A stretch of DNA of 64,000 nucleotides from an uncultured Eubacteriales bacterium (GCA_902775345.1 CACYLW010000004.1:1-64000), one strand, 5' to 3'. Shown: positions 18,599 through 27,650, counted from the first letter of the stretch. Notes: generated from the letters alone by a model not told the origin. Numbers and translations: made by a program.

Positions 18599-19512
18599 AA
18601 ACGATGTCCTTCCGCGTTCATCTGTATCTGACGTATTATTCTTTCGACGCTGGTCTTCAGATCGACAGCCGGAACGAAACCGGTATCCGCGTTTAAAAGG
18701 TCATAAGACACCGCTGTGCACGATGAGTCATTTCCGTTTTCATAGACCGGATCATTTACGGTCATCCGGTCTTTAAGGAGCTGCGCAGCGGTCTCGTATA
18801 TTTCTTCAACCGTGTATCCCCTGCCGTTTCCGACGTTATATACAGGCTTCCATGTTTCTGCCGGCTTATCCGCAACAGCCAGGATGGCGCTGACAGCGTC
18901 TTCTACATCCAGGAAGCCCATCGTCTTCTGCTGACGCATGACCGTGACAGCCTCTCCGGCAATGATCCTTTTCGCAAAGCGGTTCACGATACGCTGATCG
19001 AATCCGGGACCTATAAGGCTTGCCATGCGCAGGTTTGTGAAGCGTACATCTGCGGCTCCGCAGATGCTTTCAAGCATCAGCTCCACGGAATACTTGCCGA
19101 TGGCATACGGACTTTCAAGACACAGCGGGGTCTCTTCCGTGGCGACATCTGTTCTCAGCTGGGAATAAACGCTCTGTGATGAGATATTGATGACCGCAGA
19201 GGCTCCATTCTTTGCCGCGGCTTCAAATACGCCTTTGATATACCTCAGTCCGTCCGCTATTTCCATCCCCGTTGTATTCCGGGGATAGGCACAGTTTATG
19301 ACGACAGTTCCGCGCAGGAACTCCGCCTTACCGGCGATCGCGTCCTTATGGAGATATTCCGCATTTGCCTCGCCGATGCTCTTTTTCAGTTCATCCGGCC
19401 TTGAGGATAAAGCGACGAGCTCATAACTGTCATCGTTTTTCATCCTTTCGATCAGATGTCTCCCAAGGAATCCTGAAGCTCCGGTTATAACGATTCTCTT
19501 ACTTCTGTTCAT
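18595..19512 (-). CDS. NAD-dependent epimerase/dehydratase (extended SDR)
   Basis: A protein of about 305 residues with GASGFLG for NAD(P) binding near the N-terminus, the serine-containing SSQSVYS strand, and the catalytic YxxxK as YAIGK. It belongs to the extended SDR family, which epimerises, dehydrates or reduces nucleotide sugars. I prefer the ATG at 19512, which has AAGGAAAG a few bases upstream; an ATG at 19527 has a poorer site. Either start lies inside the end of the ATP-grasp gene, so the two are translationally coupled. It probably tailors a deoxy- or amino-sugar nucleotide. Confidence 0.82.
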   Translation of the reverse strand: MNRSKRIVITGASGFLGRHLIERMKNDDSYELVALSSRPDELKKSIGEANAEYLHKDAIAGKAEFLRGTVVINCAYPRNTTGMEIADGLRYIKGVFEAAAKNGASAVINISSQSVYSQLRTDVATEETPLCLESPYAIGKYSVELMLESICGAADVRFTNLRMASLIGPGFDQRIVNRFAKRIIAGEAVTVMRQQKTMGFLDVEDAVSAILAVADKPAETWKPVYNVGNGRGYTVEEIYETAAQLLKDRMTVNDPVYENGNDSSCTAVSYDLLNADTGFVPAVDLKTSVERIIRQIQMNAEGHRL

Positions 19513-20803
19513 AAAGCTTTCCTTCATAATCCGAGTCTTCGATTCCCGGAAGGATCATCTCTTCTCCTGTATCTGAAATGACGTGTGCCAGCCTGTGGAT
19601 CTCTTTCATTTCCGCTTTCATCGTATCTATGTCATCCGCGCCGCCAAGTACGCGGACCGTGATCTGCGCCAGGCGTCCTTTCATGGCAGGAGTGATAGCA
19701 TCTCCCGGCGGATGGGCAACAACGGCATTGAATACCCCCGGAAGCGCCCTGATCTCATCAAGGCCTTTTATTTCCGCGACCTTCCCCGGCTTGCAGAGCA
19801 GCGAAACATTGTACGAGTATCTGCCGCCAAGGTAAGGATCTACTTTTGCCTCATCTGCGGGCTCTCCCATTCTTCCCGTCAGCGCAAAGATTATCAGCAT
19901 GTCAAGGGGATCATACCCGCACATGCCTTTCAGATTTATGTATTCCAGGGAGCCGGTCAGCCGGTAGCCTATATCGTAGACAGCGCAGAGGCCGTCTATC
20001 ACCTTGCACTGCATGAACATCATGCCGTTCTTGATTCCGACGCTCCGGAACATCGCTTCCATTTTTGGCGCTGTTTCAGCAAGGAAGCGCGGCTGCACAG
20101 CTGCAGGAAAGGTATAGCCCACAGGCAGAGGGAGAACGCCTTCCTGATTGTGTTTGACATGGCGGTTCCCCAGCATCATCACGTGATATCTTCCGTCGAC
20201 AAAGAGCCAGAAGACAGTCGCTTCAGCCTCATCGACGTACTTTTCAACGATGAACTCTTTAGCCTTGGAGCACTCCGTAGCAAAAGCTATCGCTTCTTTC
20301 AGTTCATCTTTGTCAGCACAAATCGTGATCCCTCTTGAGCCGCTGCTGTCAGACGGTTTTACGATCACCGGATATGATATCCCGGCAGAGGTTTCCTCAA
20401 AACGGTCAGGGTCGATCCGATACTCCGGAATAGTCGGAACATCGAACTTCCTCATCAGGTTTTTGTATTTATCTTTATCTATGAAAATATCAAACTGCTC
20501 TCGGGTCCCGTAGGCGGGAAGCCCTGCCTTATCACACATTTCCGCGTAATAAGGAAGCACGGAATCGGTAAATCCGGTGATGACGCCATCAAATTTCTTT
20601 TCTTTGATGAACTTTACCATCGCGTCAATATCACTTGTATTCTCATAGTACGCTTCATCAGCAGCCTGCTTTGCCGGGCTTTTTTCAAGAGCGTACCAGT
20701 CTGTGACTGCTGTCACTATGCCCATTTTTCTGGCGTGACGTATGATCTCGCAAGAGATCCTCGAACCTCCGAGAATCAGGAGGCGTTTGCCTTTCAGATC
20801 CAT
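19499..20803 (-). CDS. ATP-grasp carboxylate-amine ligase family protein
   Basis: This 434-residue protein starts with a Rossmann-like strand (KRLLILGGSRISCEI) and has an ATP-grasp core. The core includes YPVIVKPSDSSGSRGI for the ATP-binding Lys and glycine-rich loop and FIVEKYVDEAEATVFW. In the last part of the core the usual E-x-NPRxxG is replaced by YDIGYRLTGS, so the canonical asparagine ligand is missing. Related capsule-locus proteins with this variant are known, and I treat it as a subfamily feature. It should activate a carboxylate with ATP and join it to an amine, possibly on an amino sugar. It lies directly after the phosphoglycosyl-transferase fusion gene. Confidence 0.78.
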   Translation of the reverse strand: MDLKGKRLLILGGSRISCEIIRHARKMGIVTAVTDWYALEKSPAKQAADEAYYENTSDIDAMVKFIKEKKFDGVITGFTDSVLPYYAEMCDKAGLPAYGTREQFDIFIDKDKYKNLMRKFDVPTIPEYRIDPDRFEETSAGISYPVIVKPSDSSGSRGITICADKDELKEAIAFATECSKAKEFIVEKYVDEAEATVFWLFVDGRYHVMMLGNRHVKHNQEGVLPLPVGYTFPAAVQPRFLAETAPKMEAMFRSVGIKNGMMFMQCKVIDGLCAVYDIGYRLTGSLEYINLKGMCGYDPLDMLIIFALTGRMGEPADEAKVDPYLGGRYSYNVSLLCKPGKVAEIKGLDEIRALPGVFNAVVAHPPGDAITPAMKGRLAQITVRVLGGADDIDTMKAEMKEIHRLAHVISDTGEEMILPGIEDSDYEGKLYEQK

Positions 20804-22546
20804 TTATTGTGCCTCAGATCCTTTCTGCGCGACCCAGTCGTGAACAGCATCAGCTATTGCTTTCATATCGCCGTCTGTGTATCGCTGATCACATATCAGC
20901 GAGAGCTCGTTTTCCCTGACACCTGCAGGGGCGCCCATGACCTCAGGCCAGTGAACGGTGCAGTACATACCGCGGCTTACCAGATAGCGACGCAGCTCAT
21001 CCCTGTCTTCTGTATTCATGAATACAGGAAGGAACAGCGGAGTGTCCTTATCCGGATCCATCTCAGGAAGCTCCATCACGCTGCCGTCAAGATCTTTCAG
21101 GTATGACAGCAGTGCCAGTGCATTTTTCCTCCGTGTTTCTCTTACCGAACTGATGTCAGCACCCTCGGTCAGTTTCAGGGACATATCATCTATCTTCAGC
21201 ATGCGGTCAACATGGATCAGGTCATTGTCAAACTTGGCCTGTGTCAGCAGGAAGTTCTCCTTTGAATCGATCTTACCAGTCAGGTAATCATACTTTTCTC
21301 TCATGCCTGCTATTTTTTCTTCTACGGCATGATTGCTGTCCATGTCAGGTCTGAAGGAGAGCTTTCCTTGTGTCTTTCCCGTCCAGCCGCCTGTAGGTAT
21401 GGCGAACCATTTTCTGAGGCTTGCCACTATATAGTCACTGAGTACAGACGCAGGAGTCTCGCACAGCAGCGAGTGCGTGATGTCTTCGATCACTACGGCT
21501 CCCCTCTCATGAAGCTTTGCTATCACCTCGTGCGCTGCGGATGTATCAAGTCCGAAGTAGCTCATTATCAGAACTGCAGAATGCTCATCGGCGTCCGGTA
21601 TCTGATAAGTAAAGGCTCCGTCACTGTGAGCAACCTTGTAGAATTCTGTCTTAAGGCCAAGATCGATGAAAGACTGCAGCATGGAGACACAGCAGTATGA
21701 CGGCACGTAAACACGTCTGATATCATGTTCTTCCATGGCGTCCCTGATTGCCAGATATATCGCGTTGCGTCCGGAGAACGTAAAGGCGCTGTCCTCCGCA
21801 GCCGGAAGCCAGTCAGCCTTGCCCGGAGCAGGGCTGTTTTCCTTTCCGTCCAGCCAAAAGTAGCTGCCTATTTCCGAATATGTCATGTTTTCCACTTTCC
21901 GGCCGCCGTTCCTTTCTTCTTTCAGTATGCAGTATGGCCCGTAGTCCTTGACCTGTGAAGTTCCGCGTACAGAGACATCCGCCCGTTTCAGAACTTTCAG
22001 AGCTGTGTCCAGTATTATCTTTAAATCAAGTCCAAAGGACACATTGTCCACGTATCTGATATCCAGTTCAAACCTTTCATCCCACGGCAGATTGTTTCTT
22101 CCGTTTACCTGAGCCAGCCCGGTCAGTCCCGGCCGCACATCATGCCTTCTCCGCAGATTTGCGGGATAGTGAGGCAGATAGTAGATGGACAAAGGGCGCG
22201 GTCCTACGATGCTCATGTCTCCCCGCAGGATATTCACCAGCTCCAGAAGTTCATCGAGGCTGCTGGAGCGCAGAAACCTTCCGAATTTCGTAAGGCGCTG
22301 GGCATCAGGCAAAAGCCTGCCGTCCTCTCCTACTTCATTTGTCATGCTTCTGAACTTATAAAGATTAAAAATTTTCTCCTTCAGCCCCGGACGTGCCTGC
22401 TTAAAGACAGCAGGTTTTCCCAGCTTGATCCGCACTAATAAAGTCGTAACCATAAGCAATGGACTGAGAGCAACTAAAGCGGTTGCTGACAGGATGATAT
22501 CAAGCAGTCTTTTTATTACGTTTCTGTATAGTCCTTTATGACTCAC
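20804..22546 (-). CDS. Phosphoglycosyl transferase fused to a DegT-like PLP-enzyme domain
   Basis: Residues 1 to about 200 are a monotopic phosphoglycosyl transferase (PglC/WcaJ type): an N-terminal membrane hairpin (LLDIILSATALVALSPLL), YKFRSM, SLDELLELVNILRGDMSIVG and VRPGLTGLAQVNGR. Such enzymes start repeat-unit assembly by moving phospho-sugar to undecaprenyl phosphate. From residue 221 a fold-type-I PLP-enzyme domain follows, with VIEDITHS (PLP-nitrogen Asp355) and SLRKWFAIPTGG (candidate Schiff-base Lys379). An in-frame ATG at 21886 with a purine-rich stretch before it marks the boundary and looks like the old start of a separate gene. The start codon is GTG at 22546, sharing one base with the upstream TAG stop. 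The fusion may link sugar amination to the first lipid-linked step. Confidence 0.85.
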   Translation of the reverse strand: MSHKGLYRNVIKRLLDIILSATALVALSPLLMVTTLLVRIKLGKPAVFKQARPGLKEKIFNLYKFRSMTNEVGEDGRLLPDAQRLTKFGRFLRSSSLDELLELVNILRGDMSIVGPRPLSIYYLPHYPANLRRRHDVRPGLTGLAQVNGRNNLPWDERFELDIRYVDNVSFGLDLKIILDTALKVLKRADVSVRGTSQVKDYGPYCILKEERNGGRKVENMTYSEIGSYFWLDGKENSPAPGKADWLPAAEDSAFTFSGRNAIYLAIRDAMEEHDIRRVYVPSYCCVSMLQSFIDLGLKTEFYKVAHSDGAFTYQIPDADEHSAVLIMSYFGLDTSAAHEVIAKLHERGAVVIEDITHSLLCETPASVLSDYIVASLRKWFAIPTGGWTGKTQGKLSFRPDMDSNHAVEEKIAGMREKYDYLTGKIDSKENFLLTQAKFDNDLIHVDRMLKIDDMSLKLTEGADISSVRETRRKNALALLSYLKDLDGSVMELPEMDPDKDTPLFLPVFMNTEDRDELRRYLVSRGMYCTVHWPEVMGAPAGVRENELSLICDQRYTDGDMKAIADAVHDWVAQKGSEAQ

Positions 22547-23115
22547 TATTCTGTTTCTCTCTCCTTATTAAAGAACTCCCACGCGTTCTGTATCTCTTTG
22601 TCCGAAATTCTTTGATTATGTTCAACATATGGATAGTCGTAGCCTGCGCCGGGAACCTCTGCACATTTTTTAACATAATCATCAAAAGATCCGATTCTCC
22701 TTGCCGGGGTCCCAATATAGACACCGTTAGGCTCAAGATCCTTTGTTACTGTTGCGCCAGCACCTACGATTACATTTTCTCCGATACGTACATTAGGGAG
22801 AATCGTAGCGTTAAAGCCAATGAACACATTATCCATTATCTCGATGCATCCTACACGTTCCGGGAAATGTCCTATGCCAAGATTGTTGAGAACTGCATAT
22901 GTTGCATCATGTGTCACAAAGCGGACACCGGCTGCTATCATGATATTGTTATGCAATTTAATCAGCTCAGGATAAAGAGGTATCAGTCTTGGCTGAAATC
23001 TTACATTCCTGCCCGTTTCAGCAAAAATATTATTATCTCGCAGGTATCTGCCACGCCCTCCTGCTCCGCGCTTAAAAAACAGTCCGAGGGTCTGCATCAT
23101 GCGTTTTTTCGTCAT
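22546..23115 (-). CDS. Hexapeptide-repeat (LbH) acetyltransferase
   Basis: This 189-residue protein has hexapeptide turns of the CAT/WbbJ type: HNNIMIAAGVRFVTHD, IMDNVFIGFNATILPNVRIGENVIVGAGATV, and the end block GVYIGTPARRIG. It would transfer an acetyl group from acetyl-CoA to a sugar hydroxyl or amine. It lacks the N-terminal Rossmann-like domain of PglD, so it is not an obvious PglD even though PglF- and PglE-type genes lie upstream. The ATG at 23115 is 5 nt after GGGGG. The DNA here is visibly more AT-rich than the flanking genes. Confidence 0.78.
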   Translation of the reverse strand: MTKKRMMQTLGLFFKRGAGGRGRYLRDNNIFAETGRNVRFQPRLIPLYPELIKLHNNIMIAAGVRFVTHDATYAVLNNLGIGHFPERVGCIEIMDNVFIGFNATILPNVRIGENVIVGAGATVTKDLEPNGVYIGTPARRIGSFDDYVKKCAEVPGAGYDYPYVEHNQRISDKEIQNAWEFFNKERETE

Positions 23116-23131
23116 CACATCCCCCTATTGC

Positions 23132-24226
23132 CTAAAACCTTGCTTTTGGATCATCAAATATGTCTTCACTGTCGAGTACGATAGGAGCAACGTCTACATC
23201 ACGCAGGAATATATATGGTTTTTCATAGTGATGATATTGATCTCTTTCTACGTTGTCGCAATTGCCGTCCTCCATAATACGGATGGTATCCTCGATCAGA
23301 TCAAATCCTACGTGTGCCATTACACCGGTATAAGCCATATGCCTGATATTTACTTCAGTGACTTTCAGATTTCCGTCTTTATCCTCTTTCAAATCAAAAG
23401 ACAGAATGCCATGTGCTTTGATTCCCAGTTTCTTTTCAAGGTATTTTATACAGTCATCGCAGAATTTATTGATTCTGTCCTCATTCAAAAATCTTCCGAA
23501 GTGTGTATTGCCTGTTACATGTGAAGGAGCTGTATTTGCCATAACATATTCGGCACATTCCAAGGCGGCCCCTTTTACATACTCACCATCGTAATAAAGC
23601 ATCTGGTTTGCCAGATGACGGCCTGTTAAAAACTCTGAAACTGTAAATTCCTGAATTCCGCTGTTTATGAACAACCACGACTTATAGGAACTTATATCTT
23701 CAAGTTTCAGGCTTCCTAATCCGCCTGTTCCTTCCGTGGCTCTTATCCAGCAAGGAAAGCCTATTTCCTTCTGTACTTCTTCATATTTAGGATTATCCTG
23801 CGTAACCTTTATAGTTTTTGGTATATATTCCGTGCCTTCCAGCAGGTCTGCCATTATAGATTTATCACGAAGGCTTTCCGATAACAGTTTGCATCCCATA
23901 AATACCGGGCAAGGAAAGCGGCCATGATCCTCATAATACTGGCCCCATACTACTATTTCGCTTTCAGGCTGCACAAACGCGTAGTCAATTCCCTTTTCCT
24001 TTACCAGTTTTTCTATCCACGGAAAGTATTCCGGCGCATTACACCGAGGAGCAATGTAATACTCATCAAGAAGAGGTTTCCCACTTTCATCCTTCATAAA
24101 GAAGCCCATAGCCTTCTTTTCTATGTCACAGCCTATAATATGGTAATCCGGATGATTCTCTTTGATTATGGTTAATATCGATCGTGGCGTAAGCCCGCCA
24201 ATGCCTGTAATAAGAATAGTTTTCAT
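23132..24226 (-). CDS. ATP-grasp domain protein
   Basis: The 364-residue protein has an N-terminal Rossmann-like region (KTILITGIGGLTPRS). The ATP-grasp core follows, with PCWIRATEGTGGLGS, a TVSEFLTGRHLANQ strand, and VTEVNIRHMAYTG, which has the E and N that bind Mg/ATP in the last core strand. It resembles carbamoyl-phosphate-synthase-like ligases in glycan loci. It should form an acyl-phosphate and couple it to an amine. The substrate is not evident. The gene is AT-richer than most of the locus, and with its LbH neighbour it may have been acquired separately. Confidence 0.75.
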   Translation of the reverse strand: MKTILITGIGGLTPRSILTIIKENHPDYHIIGCDIEKKAMGFFMKDESGKPLLDEYYIAPRCNAPEYFPWIEKLVKEKGIDYAFVQPESEIVVWGQYYEDHGRFPCPVFMGCKLLSESLRDKSIMADLLEGTEYIPKTIKVTQDNPKYEEVQKEIGFPCWIRATEGTGGLGSLKLEDISSYKSWLFINSGIQEFTVSEFLTGRHLANQMLYYDGEYVKGAALECAEYVMANTAPSHVTGNTHFGRFLNEDRINKFCDDCIKYLEKKLGIKAHGILSFDLKEDKDGNLKVTEVNIRHMAYTGVMAHVGFDLIEDTIRIMEDGNCDNVERDQYHHYEKPYIFLRDVDVAPIVLDSEDIFDDPKARF

Positions 24227-24243
24227 AAGAGTCCCCCCTTTTT

Positions 24244-25494
24244 TCAGTCAAAACAGCTGCGTATCATCTTTATGATCACGTCCTGCTGTTCTTCTGTCAT
24301 TTTGTTGTCACTCGGCAGGCACAGTCCTCTTTCAAAGATATCTGCTCCCGCATCGATGCCGTCTGCCGCTGCCTTTACGAAATCACGTGCGGCATACATC
24401 GGCTGCATATGCATCGGCTTCCAGATAGGTCTTCCCTCAGCGTTTACGGAAGCGATAGCTTCGAGTATCTCTGTCGGACAGCTCTTGCCGTGTTCCGGTA
24501 TATATGACGCTTCGTGATCTGTGCGTGTCTGGCTGCACATGGCCTCTTCATCGATGATCATGCAGCTCAGCCAGTAATTCGGAACCGAACGCTCTTCATC
24601 AAACGGATTCATCCTGACCGGAAGACCCGAAAGACCTTCCTTGTATCTTTCATATATCGCTTTCTTCTGAGCGATATGTTCCTCGAGATGCGGATACTGT
24701 CCTCTGACGACGCCCGCTATCACGTTGCTCATCCTGTAGTTGTAGCCGAGCTCCGTATGCTGATACCAAGGCGCGTTATCGCGGCTCTGTGTAGACCATT
24801 TTCTGATCTTGTCAGCAGCCTCCTTTTCATCCGTGATGAATACTCCGCCGGAAGATCCTGTGATGATCTTGTTTCCGTTGAACGAGAGCGCCGCGTAGTC
24901 TCCGAAGGTGCCTGTCTGTCTTCCGTTGAGCGTTGCTCCCATGGATTCAGCGGCGTCTTCGACAATGAGAGCCCCGTGCCTGTCGCAAATCTCTCTTATA
25001 ACATCGATTTTTGCAGGGACTCCGTAAAGATGCGCAAGCACCACCAGCTTTACATCCGGATAGAGTTCAAAAGCTCTTTCGAGCGCTGCGGGATCCATGT
25101 TCCATGTATCATACTCCGTGTCGATGAACACGGCCTCGCCGCCTTCATAAGCGACAGGATTGACGCTGGCATCGAATGTCATGTCAGAGCAGAACACCTT
25201 TTGTCCGCTCAGAACTCCCCTGGATACAGGATCAGGCTCTCCGTAAAGTCTGATGCCTGCGTAGCGTATGGCGAGATGGAGGGCTGAAGTTCCCGATCCG
25301 AGCGCGACCGCATACCCGCAGCCGATCTTTTCACAGGTAATTCGTTCCACCTCATTTACATTAGCGCCAAGAGTCGACATCCAGTTGGTGTCGTAAGCCT
25401 CTTTCATATATTTGAGTTCTTCGCCGTGCATAGTCGGCGATGCCAGCCAGATCTTTTTTTCAAAAGCCTTCACATTATTGTCTTTGTTGAACAT
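24244..25494 (-). CDS. DegT/DnrJ/EryC1/StrS aminotransferase (PglE-like)
   Basis: This 416-residue PLP enzyme has all usual blocks: GSGTSALHLAI, the VEDAAESMGA strand with the PLP-nitrogen Asp, and SFNGNKIITGSSGG with the Schiff-base lysine. The family aminates 4-keto (or 3-keto) nucleotide sugars. The upstream gene is a PglF/CapD-type 4,6-dehydratase, so the pair should make a UDP-4-amino-4,6-dideoxy-HexNAc, as PglF/PglE do in bacillosamine synthesis. It has a strong AAAGGAG ribosome site. Confidence 0.88.
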   Translation of the reverse strand: MFNKDNNVKAFEKKIWLASPTMHGEELKYMKEAYDTNWMSTLGANVNEVERITCEKIGCGYAVALGSGTSALHLAIRYAGIRLYGEPDPVSRGVLSGQKVFCSDMTFDASVNPVAYEGGEAVFIDTEYDTWNMDPAALERAFELYPDVKLVVLAHLYGVPAKIDVIREICDRHGALIVEDAAESMGATLNGRQTGTFGDYAALSFNGNKIITGSSGGVFITDEKEAADKIRKWSTQSRDNAPWYQHTELGYNYRMSNVIAGVVRGQYPHLEEHIAQKKAIYERYKEGLSGLPVRMNPFDEERSVPNYWLSCMIIDEEAMCSQTRTDHEASYIPEHGKSCPTEILEAIASVNAEGRPIWKPMHMQPMYAARDFVKAAADGIDAGADIFERGLCLPSDNKMTEEQQDVIIKMIRSCFD

Positions 25495-25524
25495 CCCAGC
25501 TCCTTTTGCCCACTTGTGTTACTG

Positions 25525-27420
25525 TTAGTTTTCCAGATTTTCCTTGAGGTTTCCCGCATAAGTCTTTCTGCTTGTCGTTGCTTCAAGATCCCTCGGCTTA
25601 TATGTAGGACAGATATCCCTGATGTCTTTGCGGATATCCGCCATGTTGTCATCTGCCTTGTCTATCAGTTTGTCAAGCTCGTCAAGGAATCTTTCCTCAT
25701 CGATATCGATAGGCTTGCCTATATGGATCTTCTGGTTTGCGGTCTCCTGCAGACCCTCTTCATCCATCAGGAGTTCCTCGTAGAGTTTCTCTCCCGGCCT
25801 CAGTCCTACGACTTCGATCTTTATATCTTTCTCCGGCTCATATCCTCTCATCTTGATGAGGTTGCACGCCAGATCGTAGATCTTTACCGGCTCGCCCATG
25901 TCGAGCACGAAGATCTCGCCGCCCTTCGCCATCAGTCCGGCCGTCAGTACGAGCGATACGGCTTCAGGTATGGTCATGAAGAACCGGGTTATTTCTCTGT
26001 GTGTGAGTGTTACAGGACCGCCCTCATCGATCTGCTTCAGGAAGAGCGGTATGACTGAGCCGTTGCTTCCGAGGACGTTGCCGAACCTGACCGCCACGAA
26101 TTCCGTTTCTGATCTGTTGTTGTATGTCTGCACGATCATCTCACAGATGCGCTTGGTGGCACCCATGACGTTTGTAGGGCGGACAGCTTTATCCGTGGAG
26201 ATCATCACGAATCTGCGGACCTTGTATTTATCTGCCAGCTTCACAAGATTGAGCGTGCCGTGGCAGTTGTTCTTGATTGCTTCGTTCGGGGATGTCTCCA
26301 TGAGCGGCACGTGCTTGTGAGCCGCAGCGTGATAGACCACCTCAGGCCTGTATTTATAGAAGATGGTATCCAGTCTGTCATAGTCTCTTACCGAAGCGAT
26401 CAGCACTTCTATGTCGGCATCCGGATAGAACCTTCTGAGCTCCATTTCGAGCTCGTATGTCGTATTCTCATAGATATCGACGATTATCAGTTTTTCCGGG
26501 TCGTTTGCCACGATCTGCCGGCACAGCTCAGAACCTATGGATCCTCCTCCGCCGGTGACCATTATGGTCTTATCGTGTACGAAATCATGGAGTTCAGGAT
26601 TTCTGATCACTACGCTGTCTCTTCCGAGCAGGTCCTCATAATTGACGTCCCTGACTGTTGAGCTCAGAGAGTCGCTCAGGGTACTTGCTATGGCAGGAAG
26701 CCTTCTTACTCTTGCCTTGGTCTGCTGGCAGATGGATATCAGCTCTCTAAGAACCGCCGGGCTGGCGGAAGGAATGGCGATGACGATCTCGTCGATGGCA
26801 TATTTGCTCGCTGCCTCTACGATCTTGTCTCTGTTTCCTATGATAGGTATGTCATTGAGACGTTTTCCCTTTTTGCCCGGATTATCGTCTATGATGCAGG
26901 CAACGTTTATCCTTCTGTTGCCGAGCTGATACTCCTTTATGAGCATGGTCGCAGCTGCGCCTCCGCCTACGATCATGATGTTTCTGACTCCGCCCTGCCT
27001 GTGCCTTCTTTTCTCAAATCCGCGCAGTATTCTTATCGAGACTCTGGAAGCGCAGAGCATCATCACCATTATCATGAAATTGAACGGATAATAACTCCTG
27101 AACATGCTGACGCCCAGAAGCATCTTGTACGTGATGTATATCGCCTCGGTGATGACCGCAGACTTGAAACAGTCCATAAGCTCGCCGACGCTCGCGTATG
27201 TCCAGACCCTGTTATACAGTCTCAGCACCGTATTGACGAACACCAGAATAAGCGCATCAAGCGGGAGCAGCTTCGTAGCGGTGGTAAGGAACCACGCCGG
27301 CGCGCTGTTTATCCTGAAAATACCGAATCTGAATACGAATGGCATAATGACGCTCACTGCCGCGATCATTACGTCTATCAGTATGAATACTGCTATACTG
27401 GTTCTTTTCTTAACTACCAT
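25525..27420 (-). CDS. CapD/PglF-type UDP-HexNAc 4,6-dehydratase
   Basis: This 631-residue membrane protein starts with four helices, then a small Rossmann domain (NIMIVGGGAAATMLI), then the SDR catalytic domain with VTGGGGSIGSELCRQI, VYHAAAHKHVPLME, ISTDKAVRPTNVMGATKR and GEIFVLDMGEPVKI. These are the typical blocks of the WbpM/CapD/PglF family. It removes water from UDP-GlcNAc to give the 4-keto-6-deoxy sugar used by the following aminotransferase. It is the first gene of the 27-kb glycan locus and is preceded by a promoter and a hairpin. Confidence 0.92.
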   Translation of the reverse strand: MVVKKRTSIAVFILIDVMIAAVSVIMPFVFRFGIFRINSAPAWFLTTATKLLPLDALILVFVNTVLRLYNRVWTYASVGELMDCFKSAVITEAIYITYKMLLGVSMFRSYYPFNFMIMVMMLCASRVSIRILRGFEKRRHRQGGVRNIMIVGGGAAATMLIKEYQLGNRRINVACIIDDNPGKKGKRLNDIPIIGNRDKIVEAASKYAIDEIVIAIPSASPAVLRELISICQQTKARVRRLPAIASTLSDSLSSTVRDVNYEDLLGRDSVVIRNPELHDFVHDKTIMVTGGGGSIGSELCRQIVANDPEKLIIVDIYENTTYELEMELRRFYPDADIEVLIASVRDYDRLDTIFYKYRPEVVYHAAAHKHVPLMETSPNEAIKNNCHGTLNLVKLADKYKVRRFVMISTDKAVRPTNVMGATKRICEMIVQTYNNRSETEFVAVRFGNVLGSNGSVIPLFLKQIDEGGPVTLTHREITRFFMTIPEAVSLVLTAGLMAKGGEIFVLDMGEPVKIYDLACNLIKMRGYEPEKDIKIEVVGLRPGEKLYEELLMDEEGLQETANQKIHIGKPIDIDEERFLDELDKLIDKADDNMADIRKDIRDICPTYKPRDLEATTSRKTYAGNLKENLEN

Positions 27421-27501
27421 AAGTCTTTTTCTCTATAGACACGCCTAATAGACCGCCGGGCTGATTGCTCAGGCTGTCACTTGGATAACATTTAGCTTCT
27501 T

Positions 27502-27542
27502 AAAAATTAAAGCGATAGCCGTCTTTTGGATACAGTTATCGC
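27502..27542 (-). terminator. Terminator-like hairpin in the leader of the glycan operon
   Basis: On the minus strand the arms GCGATA (27542-27537) and TATCGC (27517-27512) enclose a 19-nt loop, which itself can form partial pairs. They are followed by TTTAATTTTT. The hairpin ends the transcript of the YidC-fusion gene (stop at 27651). It also lies only about 15-55 nt downstream of the likely start of the capsule promoter at 27563-27591, so it could act as an attenuator for the locus. The 6-bp stem is modest. Confidence 0.5.
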
Positions 27543-27562
27543 CTCAGAAATTCCTATTGTTG

Positions 27563-27591
27563 ATTTTAATGGAATTACCCCCAATTTTCAA
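27563..27591 (-). promoter_or_regulatory. Sigma-70-type promoter of the glycan locus
   Basis: On the minus strand: TTGAAA (27591-27586), a 17-nt spacer, and TAAAAT (27568-27563). Both hexamers match the consensus at five of six positions and the spacing is ideal. It points towards the CapD/PglF gene starting at 27420 and leaves a leader of about 135 nt. Confidence 0.6.
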
Positions 27592-27650
27592 GGAATTCAC
27601 AAAGTCTTAACAAACTATCAGTTCCTCAGAAATCAGGACTTCGGGCAGAT

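Noticed and set aside
22546-23115. PglD-type bacillosamine acetyltransferase
   Set aside because: It has the LbH domain but lacks the N-terminal nucleotide-binding domain typical of PglD, so the specific name is not supported.
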